Positions 7,091-15,566 of a stretch of DNA of 64,000 nt are shown here, in pieces. Origin of the DNA: Melaminivora sp034675505 (GTDB lineage: Bacteria > Pseudomonadota > Gammaproteobacteria > Burkholderiales > Burkholderiaceae_C); the NCBI GenBank assembly GCA_034675505.1, contig JAUCDD010000012.1, forward strand, positions 1 through 64,000, given 5' to 3'. The translations under genes and the position numbers were made by a program. The first letter of the stretch is position 1, and every line of letters starts with the position of its first letter. The notes below the pieces were generated by a model. The model was not told the origin of the DNA. It saw only the letters and a program-made list of their open reading frames with translations, and searched no databases.

Positions 7091-8230
7091 ATGAAACTGC
7101 GCATGCATTGGGCGGCCCTGGCCGCGACGGCTGCCGTGCTCACGGCCTGTGGCGGCGGCGGCGCCGACACCACGCCGGTGGCCCCGGTCACCTCGGTCAA
7201 GGTCTTTGGCGACAGCCTGGCCGACAGCGGCACCTTCGGCATGAAGTTCACCGTGCAGGGCACGGCCCCCACGGGCGCAGGCTCCACTCCCATCTGGCCC
7301 GAGCGCGTGGCCGCCAGCTACGGCCAGACCCTGTGCCCGCGCTACGACCTGACCAGCGGCGCCCTCAACGTGCGCCCCGGCTGCACCAACTACGCCGTGG
7401 GCGGCGGCGCCATCAACTACGCCAAGGCGCCCAATGCGCCGCAGTCCATCGTGCGCCAGCTCAGCGACTCCGCCGCCGTGGGCTACGGGCCGGGCGACCT
7501 GCTGCTGATCGATGGCGGCGGCAACGATGCCAGCGACCTGATCAGCGCCTACCTGGCCATGTCCAAGGACGGCGGCGCCACCTACCGGGCGCTGCTGTCC
7601 AGCGTGCTGGATGCGGCCACCGTGCAGCAGCTGCTGGCCGGCGGCGCCACCGGCGCGGCGCAGGCGGGCGGTGCCGACATGCAGGCGCTGGCGGTGCGCT
7701 TCGCCGCTGCCATCAAGACCCAGGCGCTGGACAAGGGCGCGCCGCGCGTGGCCGTGCTGAACATGCCCGGCGTCACGCTGACGCCCAAGTTCCGCATGGT
7801 TCTGGCCTCGATCGCGCAGGCCGGCGGCCAGCCGGCCGCAGCCCAGGCCGAGGCCCTGTTCGACGGCTGGGTGCGCGCCTTCAACGCCAAGCTGGCCGAG
7901 CAGTTCGCCGGCGAAAAGCGCGTGGCGGTGGTTGATTTCTACGGCTCGTTCAAGGACCAGTCGGACAACCCCGCGCAGTATTCCTACACCAACGTGACCC
8001 GGCCCGTGTGCCCGGCCACCGGCGTGGATGCCAGCGGCCTGCCCACCTACAGCTTCCCCAGCTGCACCGCGGTGGCGCTGTCGGCCATGACGCCGCCGGC
8101 CGGCGCCACCGGCGGGGCCGACTGGTGGAAGAGCTACGCCTTCTCCGACTCGTTCCACCCCACCCCCTACGCGCACCAGCTCATGGGGCAGCTGGTGTCG
8201 CGTTCGCTGTCCCAGGCCGGCTGGCTTTGA
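7091..8230 (+). CDS. SGNH/GDSL-family esterase lipoprotein
   Basis: The 379-aa protein has a lipoprotein signal peptide with lipobox LTAC at about residues 17-20, followed by a GGGG linker. The SGNH catalytic blocks are intact: FGDSLADSG (block I, nucleophile Ser), a GGGAINY-type glycine block, GGGND (block III, oxyanion Asn) and DSFHPTPYAH (block V, catalytic Asp/His). It is therefore expected to be an active lipase or esterase anchored to the cell envelope. An AAGGAG lies at 7080-7085 before the ATG. A 12-bp palindrome precedes it. The frameshifted ompW follows 45 bp downstream in the same direction and may be cotranscribed. Confidence 0.9.
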   Translation: MKLRMHWAALAATAAVLTACGGGGADTTPVAPVTSVKVFGDSLADSGTFGMKFTVQGTAPTGAGSTPIWPERVAASYGQTLCPRYDLTSGALNVRPGCTNYAVGGGAINYAKAPNAPQSIVRQLSDSAAVGYGPGDLLLIDGGGNDASDLISAYLAMSKDGGATYRALLSSVLDAATVQQLLAGGATGAAQAGGADMQALAVRFAAAIKTQALDKGAPRVAVLNMPGVTLTPKFRMVLASIAQAGGQPAAAQAEALFDGWVRAFNAKLAEQFAGEKRVAVVDFYGSFKDQSDNPAQYSYTNVTRPVCPATGVDASGLPTYSFPSCTAVALSAMTPPAGATGGADWWKSYAFSDSFHPTPYAHQLMGQLVSRSLSQAGWL

Positions 8231-8275
8231 GGCGCGGCGGCATTTCCGAATCCACCTTAGAGCGAGAGACCTTCC

Positions 8276-8951
8276 ATGAAACAGCAACTTCTGCGGGCCG
8301 GCTGCGCGCTGGCCGTGCTGGCCGCCTGCGGCGCCGCCCAGGCGCAATCGGCGGGCAGCTGGAGCGTGCGCGTGGGCGCCACGCACATCGCGCCGCAAAC
8401 GCGCAGCGACGACCTGACCGCGCCCAGCTTCCCCCGGCACCAAGGTGGACGTGGGGTCGGCCTCGGCGCTGACCGGCGGCGTCACCTACATGCTGACCGA
8501 CAACTGGGCGCTGGACCTGCCGCTGGGCCTGCCGTTCAAGCACACCTTCTACGGTGACGGCGCAATCGCCGGCGTGGGCAAGCTGGGCGAGACCAAGGTG
8601 GTGCCGGCGACGCTGTTCGCGCAGTACCGCTTCGGCGAGGCCAACGCCGCCTTCCGCCCCTACGTGGGCCTGGGCGTGACCTACAGCAAGTTCTTCAAGA
8701 ACCGCAGCACGGCGGCGCTGACGGCGGTCACCGGCGGCACGCCCGCCAACCCGACCACGGCCAGCATCGACAACAAGTTCGGCCTGACCCCGCAGGTGGG
8801 CTTCGTGTGGAACTTCAACGACCGCATGTTCCTGGACGTGGCCTACTACAAGAGCCTGCTGAAGACCACCTCGCACCTGTCCAGCGGCCAGAGCATCGGC
8901 ATGCGCCTCAATCCCGACGTGGTCGCGGTGGGCATAGGCTGGCGCTTCTGA
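8276..8951 (+). CDS. ompW: OmpW family outer membrane protein, single-base frameshift
   Basis: The N-terminal part has a signal peptide ending AAQAQ and begins the mature beta-barrel with SWSVRVGATHIAPQ. At the run CCCCC (8431-8435) one extra C breaks the frame: SFPGTKVDVGSASALTGGVTY-type sequence is expected but continues only in the next frame to the stop at 8949-8951. The rest contains the OmpW signatures GLPFKHTFYG, YVGLGVTYSKFF and the C-terminal VAVGIGWRF ending in phenylalanine. Removing one base gives about 224 codons, normal for OmpW (roughly 210-230 aa). OmpW forms an eight-stranded barrel that lets small hydrophobic molecules cross the outer membrane. The indel lies in a homopolymer and is probably an artefact. 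Confidence 0.88.
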
Positions 8952-8977
8952 GCCCGGGGCCTGCGGGCCCGCCCGAT

Positions 8978-9017
8978 AAAAAAACCGGCTGCCCCTTGCG
9001 GGGGCAGCCGGTTTTTC
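8978..9017. terminator. Bidirectional intrinsic terminator between ompW and an SGNH-family gene
   Basis: A 12-bp stem ACCGGCTGCCCC (8984-8995) / GGGGCAGCCGGT (9001-9012) has A residues on its 5' side and TTTTT on its 3' side. It can end transcription of ompW on the plus strand and of the convergent lipoprotein gene on the minus strand. Confidence 0.93.
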
Positions 9018-9055
9018 GTTGGTTGCCGCCGCGCACTGCCGTGCGCGCCGCGCGC

Positions 9056-10009
9056 TCACCAGCGCGTGCGCACGCGGTCGTAGGTGAAGTTGCCCAGCTG
9101 GCGCTGGGCGTTGGGGGTCAGGTAGATCGGGTCGGCGAAGACGTAGCGATCGGTATTGGCGCCGGGCAGCAAGGTGGCGCTGGTGCACAGCGCGGAGTTG
9201 ACCTGGCCGCTGCCGATCCCGATGCCTGGCCCCGGATCGATGGAGGTGCACACCGGCGTGGTGCTGTCGTTGAAGCCGTAGGCGCCGGGCGAGCCCTGGA
9301 ACACGTTCACGTAGTACGCCTGGTCGATGTACAGCACGTTCTTGCCCAGGTCCTCGATGTTCACCAGCAGGCCCTGGTTGAAGGCGGTGCTGGCGCGGCC
9401 CAGCAGGTCCTGGCGGCCGATGGCGGCGGCCCAGGGCGAGCGGCTCAGGTCGTAGGTGCCGGTGAGCACCACGTGGCTGGCGCCGGCGCCCACCAGGCGG
9501 CGCACCTGGGCAGCCAGGTCGGCGCCCGCCTTGCGTGCGCCGGTCAGGTACTGCGCCTCGCTTTGCGCGCCGTTCAGCACGGCGGCCATGCCGGCGATGA
9601 CATCGGACACGCCTGCGTCCACGACCACCAGGTCGGAGTCGGTGAAGCGCTGGCCGGCCAGGAACTGGTCGATCTGCTGCGTCACCGTGGGCGTCGTGGC
9701 GTTGCCGGCAGCGTCGGGGCTGATGCTGACGCGCGCGTTGCCCTGCGCATAGCTCAGGCCGCCGGCCGAGGAGGGCGCGAGCGTGAGCCCGTAGCGCGAG
9801 GCCAGCTGCAGCGTCCAGTTGTTCACGCTGGCGTCGTTGATGGTGTAGCGCGAGCCCTTTTGCCCCAGGTCAGCAGAGCCGTCGCCGAAGGCCACCATGC
9901 GGTTGGGCGCCAGCGCCGATTCGGTGGAGCTGGAGCCGCAGGCCGCCAGCAGCGCCGTGGAGGCGCAGGCCGCAGCCAGTAACGTTCGGCGCAACCAGAG
10001 TGCTGCCAT
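9056..10009 (-). CDS. SGNH-hydrolase-fold lipoprotein with degraded catalytic motifs
   Basis: The 317-aa product has a lipoprotein signal peptide (lipobox LLAAC at about residues 19-23) and the overall SGNH layout. The catalytic blocks are altered. Block I reads AFGDGSADLG instead of FGDSL, so Gly replaces the nucleophile Ser with a Ser one place later. Block III reads DAGVSD instead of GxND (Asn to Ser). Block V reads DPIYLTP instead of DxxHxT (His to Tyr). The fold is probably kept but ordinary esterase activity is unlikely. The ATG at 10007-10009 follows a GGGAGA ribosome site. It converges on ompW and the intact GDSL lipoprotein, sharing a terminator. The protein may have become a binding or scaffold protein. 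Confidence 0.8.
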   Translation of the reverse strand: MAALWLRRTLLAAACASTALLAACGSSSTESALAPNRMVAFGDGSADLGQKGSRYTINDASVNNWTLQLASRYGLTLAPSSAGGLSYAQGNARVSISPDAAGNATTPTVTQQIDQFLAGQRFTDSDLVVVDAGVSDVIAGMAAVLNGAQSEAQYLTGARKAGADLAAQVRRLVGAGASHVVLTGTYDLSRSPWAAAIGRQDLLGRASTAFNQGLLVNIEDLGKNVLYIDQAYYVNVFQGSPGAYGFNDSTTPVCTSIDPGPGIGIGSGQVNSALCTSATLLPGANTDRYVFADPIYLTPNAQRQLGNFTYDRVRTRW

Positions 10010-10101
10010 GGAAATCTCCCAAGAAAAGTGACTGTGAGTGTAAGGGAAGCGCTGCCAGGGGCTGCGGGCCGCGGCGCCCCTGCCGGTGCGCAAGCAGGCG
10101 C

Positions 10102-11100
10102 TCAGGCGGCGGCAGCGGCGCGCGCCAGCCGGTCGCGCACGCCTTCCCACTCGGGGGTCTCGGGCGGCGCTTCGACCCAGATCAGCTGCACGCCGGCCGC
10201 GTCGAAGTCGCGCAGCGCGGCGAACAGCTCGCGCGCCGCGCCTGCCGCGTCGGCGGGCATGGCGCGCAGCAGCACGCGGCGCGAGGCGCTGCGCAGCCCG
10301 GTGCGGGCGTACACCGCCAGCCGCGCGGCGTCCGCGCCCAGCACGTCCAGGCCGGCCTGCAGCTGGCGCGCATCCATCAGGCGCACGCGCGCTGCCGGGG
10401 CGTAGTGGGCCAGCAGCGTGCCCGAAGCGCGCGGGGTGCCGGCGTCCAGCTCGTCTTTCGATAGCGGGCGCAGGCCGCAGGCGCGCTCGATGTCGGCGCG
10501 CGAGACGGCGCCCGGGCGCAGCAGCACCGGCACGCCGCGCGTGCAGTCCACGATCGTGGACTCGATGCCCACGTCGCAGTCGCCGCCGTCCAGCACCAGC
10601 AGCGCGTCGCCGAACTCGGCTGCCACGTGTGCCGCGCTGGTCGGGCTGACGCGGCCGAAGCGGTTGGCGCTGGGCGCGGCCAGGCCGTGGATGGGCGGCG
10701 CCAGGCGTGCGCATTCGGCCAGCACGGCCTGCGCCACCGGATGCGCCGGGCAGCGCAGGCCTACGCTGGCCTGCCCGCCGGCAGCGGCGGCGGCACGCCC
10801 GGCAAGGCGCGGCACGATGACGGTGAGCGGGCCGGGCCAGAAGGCGTCCATGAGCTGCTGGGCGAACAGCGGGATCTCGCGCGCGTAGCGCACTGCGTCC
10901 CGGCTGCCCGCCAGGTGCACGATCAGCGGGTGGTTGGCCGGGCGGCCCTTGGCGGCAAAGATGCGCGCCACGGCGGCGTCGTCCTCGGCGTCTGCGGCCA
11001 GGCCGTAGACGGTCTCGGTGGGCAGGCCCAGCAGCCCGCCGCGCGCCAGTTGCTGCGCCGCCGCCTGCACTGCCTCGGGCCGGGTGCCGTCCAGGATCAC
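10102..11100 (-). CDS. tsaC: Threonylcarbamoyl-AMP synthase, Sua5 type
   Basis: The 332-aa product makes threonylcarbamoyl-AMP from threonine, bicarbonate and ATP, the first step of t6A37 modification of tRNAs reading ANN codons. The N-terminal YrdC domain (about 1-200) shows GLPTETVYGLA, the KGRP motif and the SANRFG segment. A C-terminal Sua5 domain (about 230-330) follows, making this the long Sua5 form rather than the short TsaC form. The start is a GTG (11098-11100) preceded by GGAGGG. It lies 13 bp after purK in the apparent purE-purK-sua5 operon, an arrangement without an obvious metabolic link. Confidence 0.93.
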   Translation of the reverse strand: MILDGTRPEAVQAAAQQLARGGLLGLPTETVYGLAADAEDDAAVARIFAAKGRPANHPLIVHLAGSRDAVRYAREIPLFAQQLMDAFWPGPLTVIVPRLAGRAAAAAGGQASVGLRCPAHPVAQAVLAECARLAPPIHGLAAPSANRFGRVSPTSAAHVAAEFGDALLVLDGGDCDVGIESTIVDCTRGVPVLLRPGAVSRADIERACGLRPLSKDELDAGTPRASGTLLAHYAPAARVRLMDARQLQAGLDVLGADAARLAVYARTGLRSASRRVLLRAMPADAAGAARELFAALRDFDAAGVQLIWVEAPPETPEWEGVRDRLARAAAAA

Positions 11101-11113
11101 GCTGCGCCCTCCA

Positions 11114-12277
11114 TCACCAGGGCGCTATGCCCAGCAGCCGGGCCGCCTGCAGCGCAGTGGCGCGCACCGCCCCGGGCGTGGCGCCGGTGATGTTCAGGTG
11201 GCCCATCTTGCGGCCGGGCTTGGGCTCGGCCTTGCCGTACAGGTGCAGGTGGCAGCCGGGCAGGCCGAGCACCTGGTGCCAGGGCGGCTCGGCGGCCTGC
11301 CCGCCGCCGGCGAACCAGAGCTCGCCCAGCAGGTTCAGCATGGTGGCCGGGCTGTGCTGGCGCGGCGCAGTCAGGGGCAGGCCGGCCATGCAGCGCACCT
11401 GCAGCTCGAACTGCGAGACGTCGGCGCCGTCCTGGCTCCAGTGGCCGCTGTTGTGCGGGCGCGGCGCCATCTCGTTGACCACCAGGCGGCCGTCGGCCAG
11501 CACGAAGAATTCGACGCACAGCACGCCGACGTACTCCAGGCCGTGCGCTATGGATTTGGCAGCATCAAGCGCCCTGCTTGCAACGGCTGGCGCCACATTT
11601 CCCTCGAAAACCTCGGTGACGGCCAGGATTCCGCCGCGGTGCAGGTTGCGCTGCACGGGCAGGTGTACCAGGGCGCCGTCCGCGCCGCGCGCGACGATCA
11701 CCGAGCACTCCTGCGCCAGCGCCAGCTGCTGCTCCAGCACGCAGGGCACGCCGCCCAGCTGGTGCCAGGCCTGGGCCAGCGCCTCGGGCGTGTCCACGCG
11801 CGCCTGGCCCTTGCCGTCGTAGCCCAGGCGGGCCGTCTTGAGGATGCCGGGCAGCAGCGCGGCGTCCACGCCGGCCAGCGCCGCCGCCGAATCGACCAGG
11901 GCGTGCGGCGCCACGGGCACGCCGCAGCGCACGAAATGCGCCTTCTCGGCGGCGCGGTCCTGCGCGATGGCGACGGCGGCGGCAGCGGGCGACACCGGCA
12001 GGCTGCGCGCCAGCTCCGCCAGCGCCGGCGCCGGCACGTTCTCGAACTCGGTGGTCACCGCTGCGCAGGCCTGGGCCAGCGCGGCCAGGCCCTGCGGGTC
12101 GTCGTAGCTGGTGCGGATGTGCTGGTGGCTGACCCGGCCGGCCGGGCTGTCGGCGCCCGGCTCCAGCACCGCCGTGGCGTAGCCCATGGCCTGCGCCGCG
12201 TGCACGAACATGCGCCCGAGCTGGCCGCCGCCGAGCACGCCCAGCGTCGCGCCAGGCAGGATGGGGGCGTGGCTCAT
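11114..12277 (-). CDS. purK: N5-carboxyaminoimidazole ribonucleotide synthase
   Basis: The 387-aa ATP-grasp enzyme carboxylates AIR to N5-CAIR in de novo purine synthesis. Signs are the N-terminal GVLGGGQLGRM nucleotide/AIR-binding loop, the GYDGKGQ glycine loop of the ATP grasp (near residues 150-156), and the VVNEMAPRPHNSGHW metal/phosphate motif. Its ATG overlaps the purE stop (ATGA), so the two are translationally coupled. Length is standard. A stretch at about 11546-11610 (residues VFEGNVAPAVASRALDAAKS) has AT-richer codons that resemble the interspersed repeat seen elsewhere. The protein aligns there without an obvious insertion. Confidence 0.96.
   Translation of the reverse strand: MSHAPILPGATLGVLGGGQLGRMFVHAAQAMGYATAVLEPGADSPAGRVSHQHIRTSYDDPQGLAALAQACAAVTTEFENVPAPALAELARSLPVSPAAAAVAIAQDRAAEKAHFVRCGVPVAPHALVDSAAALAGVDAALLPGILKTARLGYDGKGQARVDTPEALAQAWHQLGGVPCVLEQQLALAQECSVIVARGADGALVHLPVQRNLHRGGILAVTEVFEGNVAPAVASRALDAAKSIAHGLEYVGVLCVEFFVLADGRLVVNEMAPRPHNSGHWSQDGADVSQFELQVRCMAGLPLTAPRQHSPATMLNLLGELWFAGGGQAAEPPWHQVLGLPGCHLHLYGKAEPKPGRKMGHLNITGATPGAVRATALQAARLLGIAPW
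11546..11610. repeat. Possible interspersed element, copy c, inside purK
   Basis: The plus strand shows GCTATGGATTTGGCAGCATCAAGCGCC, then GGCTGGCGCCACATTTCCCTCG. This is the same order of TAGC-like arm, GCGC/GGCGCC core and ATTT arm found in the intergenic copies. It is the most degenerate copy and could be chance. Confidence 0.3.
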
Positions 12278-12774
12278 GCGCTGCCCACCGGCGGCAGCCG
12301 CATGGCGCGCGCGGCCTCGGTCTGCTCGGCGCGGAAGGCGGCCAGGCGCTCGCGCAAGGCGGCGTCCTCGCCCGCCAGCAGCGCCACGGCGAACAGGGCC
12401 GCGTTGGCCGCCCCTGCGGCGCCGATGGCGAACGTCGCCACCGGCACGCCCTTGGGCATCTGCACGATGGAGTGCAGCGAATCGACGCCCTGCAGGTGCC
12501 GGCTGGCCACCGGCACGCCCAGCACCGGCACGAGGGTCTTGGCGGCGATCATGCCCGGCAGGTGCGCCGCGCCGCCGGCGCCGGCGATGATGGCCTTGAG
12601 GCCGCGCGCCTGGGCGGCCTCGGCGTAGGCGAACATGTCGTCGGGCATGCGGTGCGCCGAGACCACGCGGGCCTCGTGCCGGATGCCGAACTGCTCAAGG
12701 ATGGCCACTGCGTGCTGCATGGTCTCCCAGTCGCTGGAAGAGCCCATGACCACGCCGATCTGGATGGGGTGCAT
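12274..12774 (-). CDS. purE: N5-carboxyaminoimidazole ribonucleotide mutase
   Basis: The 166-aa class I PurE converts N5-CAIR to CAIR. Conserved segments are GVVMGSSSDWETMQ (substrate phosphate binding), VVSAHRMPDDMF (catalytic His) and AGAGGAAHLPGM. It is the first gene of the purE-purK-sua5 operon and overlaps purK by 4 bp. Length and motifs are normal. It is divergent from the thioredoxin-like chaperone gene, with 139 bp between the starts. Confidence 0.97.
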   Translation of the reverse strand: MHPIQIGVVMGSSSDWETMQHAVAILEQFGIRHEARVVSAHRMPDDMFAYAEAAQARGLKAIIAGAGGAAHLPGMIAAKTLVPVLGVPVASRHLQGVDSLHSIVQMPKGVPVATFAIGAAGAANAALFAVALLAGEDAALRERLAAFRAEQTEAARAMRLPPVGSA

Positions 12775-12913
12775 GTGAATGCTGCGCGCGGGCGGCGCAG
12801 GCCTGGATGAAACCGCAGGATTTTAGGCGGCGGCCTGCTTTGCCAGACAATCGGCGCCACACATTCCCGATTTCACCCGCGCGCACCGCGCGCCCAGCCG
12901 CAGGGCCACGAAC

Positions 12914-13822
12914 ATGATGGACGTCACCGTAGAGAATTTTGAAGCCGAGGTCATCGCCGCGTCGATGCAGCTGCCGGTGCTGGTGGATTTCTGGGCCCCG
13001 TGGTGCGGCCCCTGCAAGACGCTGGGGCCGCTGCTGGAGAAGCTGGAGCTGGAATACGACGGCCGCTTCAAGCTGGTCAAGATCGATTCCGACCAGGAGC
13101 AGCAGCTGGCGGCGATGTTCGGCATCCGCAGCATCCCGACCTGCATCCTGCTGATGAACGGCCAGCCCGTCGATGGCTTCATGGGGGCGCAGCCCGAGAG
13201 CCAGCTGCGCGCCTTCCTGGACAAGCACCTGCCCAGCCTGGAGGAGCTCGCCGGCCAGGAGCAGGAAGAAGCCGCGCAACAAGCGCTGGCCGAGGGCGAC
13301 ACCGAGGGCGCGCTGGAGCGGCTGCAGCACGCCGTGGCCACCGACCCGGCCAACGACGAGGCGCGTTTCGACTACGTGCGCCTGCTGCTGCAGCTGGGGC
13401 GCGAGGACGATGCCAAGGTGGCGTTCGCGCCGGTCATCGCCAAGGCCGAGGGTTCGCGCCGGCTGGGCGCGCTCAAGGTCTGGCTTGATGCTCTTGATTT
13501 TGTAGCTAGAGCGTACCAGGGGGCGCCGGCATTGGCCGCATTTGACGAAAAAATCGCTGCCAACCGGCGTGATTTCGATGCCCGCTTTGGCCGCGCCCGC
13601 TGGCTGATCGCGCAGCAGCGCTGGACGGACGCGATGGACGAGCTGCTGGAGATCCTGATGCGTGACAAGGCCTGGGGCGAGGGCGCCGCGCGCAAGGCCT
13701 ACGTGGCGGTGCTGGAGATCATCGAGCCGCCCAAGCCCAAGGTGGCCGACGGCCAGATCCCGCCCGAGGACCCGCTGGTGGCCAGCTACCGCAGGCGCCT
13801 GTCCAGCGTGGTGCTGAGCTGA
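12914..13822 (+). CDS. cnoX: Thioredoxin-TPR protein, CnoX/YbbN-like
   Basis: The 302-aa product has an N-terminal thioredoxin domain (about 1-110) and C-terminal TPR repeats (about 115-290), the architecture of CnoX/YbbN, a holdase that protects proteins from chlorine stress and hands them to chaperonin or DnaK. The active site is an intact WCGPC (Cys31, Cys34). E. coli CnoX lacks the complete CxxC motif, so this homologue may retain disulfide activity. The TPR part contains the ALEEA/ALERLQ repeats. A segment encoded at about 13494-13554 lies on a putative interspersed repeat without breaking the frame. The start at 12914 or 12917 cannot be separated; the ribosome site is weak. Convergent with purC. 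Confidence 0.9.
   Translation: MMDVTVENFEAEVIAASMQLPVLVDFWAPWCGPCKTLGPLLEKLELEYDGRFKLVKIDSDQEQQLAAMFGIRSIPTCILLMNGQPVDGFMGAQPESQLRAFLDKHLPSLEELAGQEQEEAAQQALAEGDTEGALERLQHAVATDPANDEARFDYVRLLLQLGREDDAKVAFAPVIAKAEGSRRLGALKVWLDALDFVARAYQGAPALAAFDEKIAANRRDFDARFGRARWLIAQQRWTDAMDELLEILMRDKAWGEGAARKAYVAVLEIIEPPKPKVADGQIPPEDPLVASYRRRLSSVVLS
13494..13554. repeat. Interspersed element, copy d, inside cnoX
   Basis: The plus strand reads GATTTTGTAGCTAGAGCG, then GGCGCCGGC and CATTTGACGAAAAAAT. This matches the arms and core of the intergenic copies closely, but here it is translated in frame as part of the TPR region. Composition is visibly AT-richer than the flanks. Confidence 0.5.
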
Positions 13823-13848
13823 GCTGAGCGCGGCGCGCGGGCCGGCCT

Positions 13849-14768
13849 TCAGGCCGTGAGCCGCTGCAGCGCCTCGCGGTACTTGGCGGCCGTCCTGTCC
13901 ACCACCTCCTGGGGCAGGCGCGGCGCAGGAGCGGTCTTGTCCCAGGGCTTGCCGTTGACCTGCGCCTGCTCCAGCCAGTCGCGAACGAACTGCTTGTCGT
14001 AGCTGGGCGGGTTCGCGCCGGCGGCCAGGGCCGCCTCGTAGCCTTCCACCGGCCAGTAGCGCGAGCTGTCCGGGGTCAGCACCTCGTCCATCAGCACCAG
14101 CCGGCCGGCCGCATCCAGGCCGAACTCGAACTTGGTGTCGGCGATGATCATGCCCTTTTGCAGCGCGATCGCCGCCGCCTGCTCGTACAGCTGGATGGAA
14201 ATGTCGCGGATGCGGCTGGCCAGGTCCAGGCCGATCATCTCCACCGTGCGCTCGAAGGTGATGTTCTCGTCGTGCTCGCCCATCGCCGCCTTCGCGGCCG
14301 GCGTGTAGATGCTGTGCGGCAGCCGGGCGGCATTGGTCAGGCCCTCCGGCAGGGGCACGCCGCAGACCGAGCGCGACTGCTGGTATTCCTTCCAGCCGCT
14401 GCCCGCCAGGTAGCCGCGCACCACGGCCTCCACGGGGATGGGCTGCAGGCGCTGCACCAGCATCGAGCGGCCCCGCACCTGCGCCGCCTCCGCCGGGGCG
14501 ACGACGCTCTGGGCGCCTGGCCGGTCAGGTGGTTGGGCACGACGTGGCCCAGGCGGTCGAACCAGAACAGGGCCATCTGCGTGAGCAGCTCGCCCTTGCC
14601 GGGGATGGGCTCGCCCATGATGACGTCGAACGCGGAGAGCCGGTCGCTGGCCACCATCAGGATGCGGTCATCGCCCACGGCGTAGTTGTCGCGCACCTTG
14701 CCGCGCGCCAGCAGCGGCAGCGACGTCAGGGCCGAGGTGTGCAGGGCGGCGGGGCGGGGCAGGGTCAT
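13849..14768 (-). CDS. purC: SAICAR synthase, single-base frameshift
   Basis: PurC joins CAIR and aspartate in purine synthesis. The N-terminal segment (from ATG at 14766-14768) shows ARGKVRDNYAV and SDRLSAFDVIMGEPIPGKG. The C-terminal part (stop at 13849) shows RGRSMLVQRLQPIPVEAVVRGY, KFEFGLD and the DEVLTPDSSR motif. Between HLTGQAP and the expected ESVVAPAEAAQVRGR one base is missing at about 14510-14511, shifting the frame. Restoring one G gives a normal protein of about 306 aa. As purC is normally indispensable for purine synthesis and both halves are perfectly conserved, an assembly or sequencing error is the best explanation. The gene is separate from purEK. Confidence 0.93.
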
Positions 14769-15079
14769 GGGGCAGTCTGGCAAGAAGGAAGGGGCGGGCG
14801 CGCGCGCAGCGGCAAGGGGAGGGCGCGGCGGGCGATTCTAGTGGCAGCGCCGGGCCGGGCCCGGGCCGGCGCCTGCCCGGGCAAGCCAACGATTGTGCAG
14901 GCTTTTCACGGCGCTGGCACCTCGGCGAAATTGCCCGCGCGGGCGCCCGGGGATGCATTGCCTTTGCCAGGGGGCGCGCGCATAGTGGCACCAGGCTTTC
15001 GAAGCATGCAAGTTCGTCAGCCGCGTAGCCGCGGGGCGCGGGCGCGGCCTTTTCCCAGCAAGTCCCAGGAGGCTCATTC
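14769..15079. other. Intergenic region between divergent purC and hpf
   Basis: No coding potential is supported. A minus-strand TAGAAT at 14834-14839 may be the -10 of the purC promoter. A TGGCAC at 14986-14991 followed by TTTC at sigma-54-like spacing lies upstream of hpf but lacks the required GC dinucleotide at -12. The remaining sequence is GC-rich with inverted repeats of GGGCCCGGGC type. Confidence 0.4.
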
Positions 15080-15433
15080 ATGAACTTGACGATCAGCGGT
15101 CATCACCTGGAAGTGACCCCGGCGCTACGCAGCTACGTGAAGACAAAACTGGAGCGCATCATGCGCCACTTCGATCAGGTGGTCGATGTCAAGGTGTTGT
15201 TGACGGTGGAGAAGCAAAAGGAGAAGGACCGACGCCAGCGAGCCGAATGCACGCTGCGCGTCAAGGGCAATGATCTGTTCGTCGAAAGCATGCACGCCGA
15301 CCTGTACGCGGCCATCGACGAGCTGATGGACAAGCTGGACCGCATGGTGGTGCGGCACAAAGACCGCGTGCAGGACCACCAGGCCGCCGTGCGGCGCACC
15401 ACGCTGCAGCAGGCAGCAGGCGCGGCAGCCTGA
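15080..15433 (+). CDS. hpf: Ribosome hibernation promoting factor, short form
   Basis: The 117-aa protein belongs to the HPF/RaiA (sigma-54 modulation) family that binds the 30S subunit in stationary phase and promotes 70S dimers. It starts MNLTISGHHLEVTPALRSYV, carries the basic MVVRHKDRVQDH C-terminus and lacks the extra domain of long HPF. AGGAGG at 15066-15071 sets the start. In many betaproteobacteria it follows rpoN in an lptB-rpoN-hpf-ptsN-hprK cluster. Here ptsN and hprK follow, but purC stands where rpoN would be. A strong terminator separates it from ptsN. Confidence 0.94.
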   Translation: MNLTISGHHLEVTPALRSYVKTKLERIMRHFDQVVDVKVLLTVEKQKEKDRRQRAECTLRVKGNDLFVESMHADLYAAIDELMDKLDRMVVRHKDRVQDHQAAVRRTTLQQAAGAAA

Positions 15434-15478
15434 ACAAGCCCCTGGTTCGGCGCCGCCTGCCCGGGCGCCACGCCAGGC

Positions 15479-15504
15479 GACCGCCCCGTCGGGGCGGTTT
15501 TTTG
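15479..15504 (+). terminator. Intrinsic terminator after hpf
   Basis: Stem CCGCCCC (15481-15487) / GGGGCGG (15491-15497) with a 3-nt loop is followed by six T residues. It separates hpf from ptsN transcription. Confidence 0.93.
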
Positions 15505-15566
15505 TTGCCCCTGGATACACTCCAAGGGTTTTCGCCAGGGGGATGCATAATCCCTGCCCACTGACC

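Noticed and set aside
5528..8230. A single 900-codon plus-strand frame joining dacB and the GDSL gene
   Set aside because: The first two thirds are an out-of-frame shadow of dacB. The real gene starts at 7091 with a ribosome site and a lipoprotein signal peptide.
14986..15001. Sigma-54-like promoter upstream of hpf (TGGCAC with TTTC at -12 spacing)
   Set aside because: The invariant GC of the -12 element is missing (TC instead), so a sigma-54 promoter is not supported.
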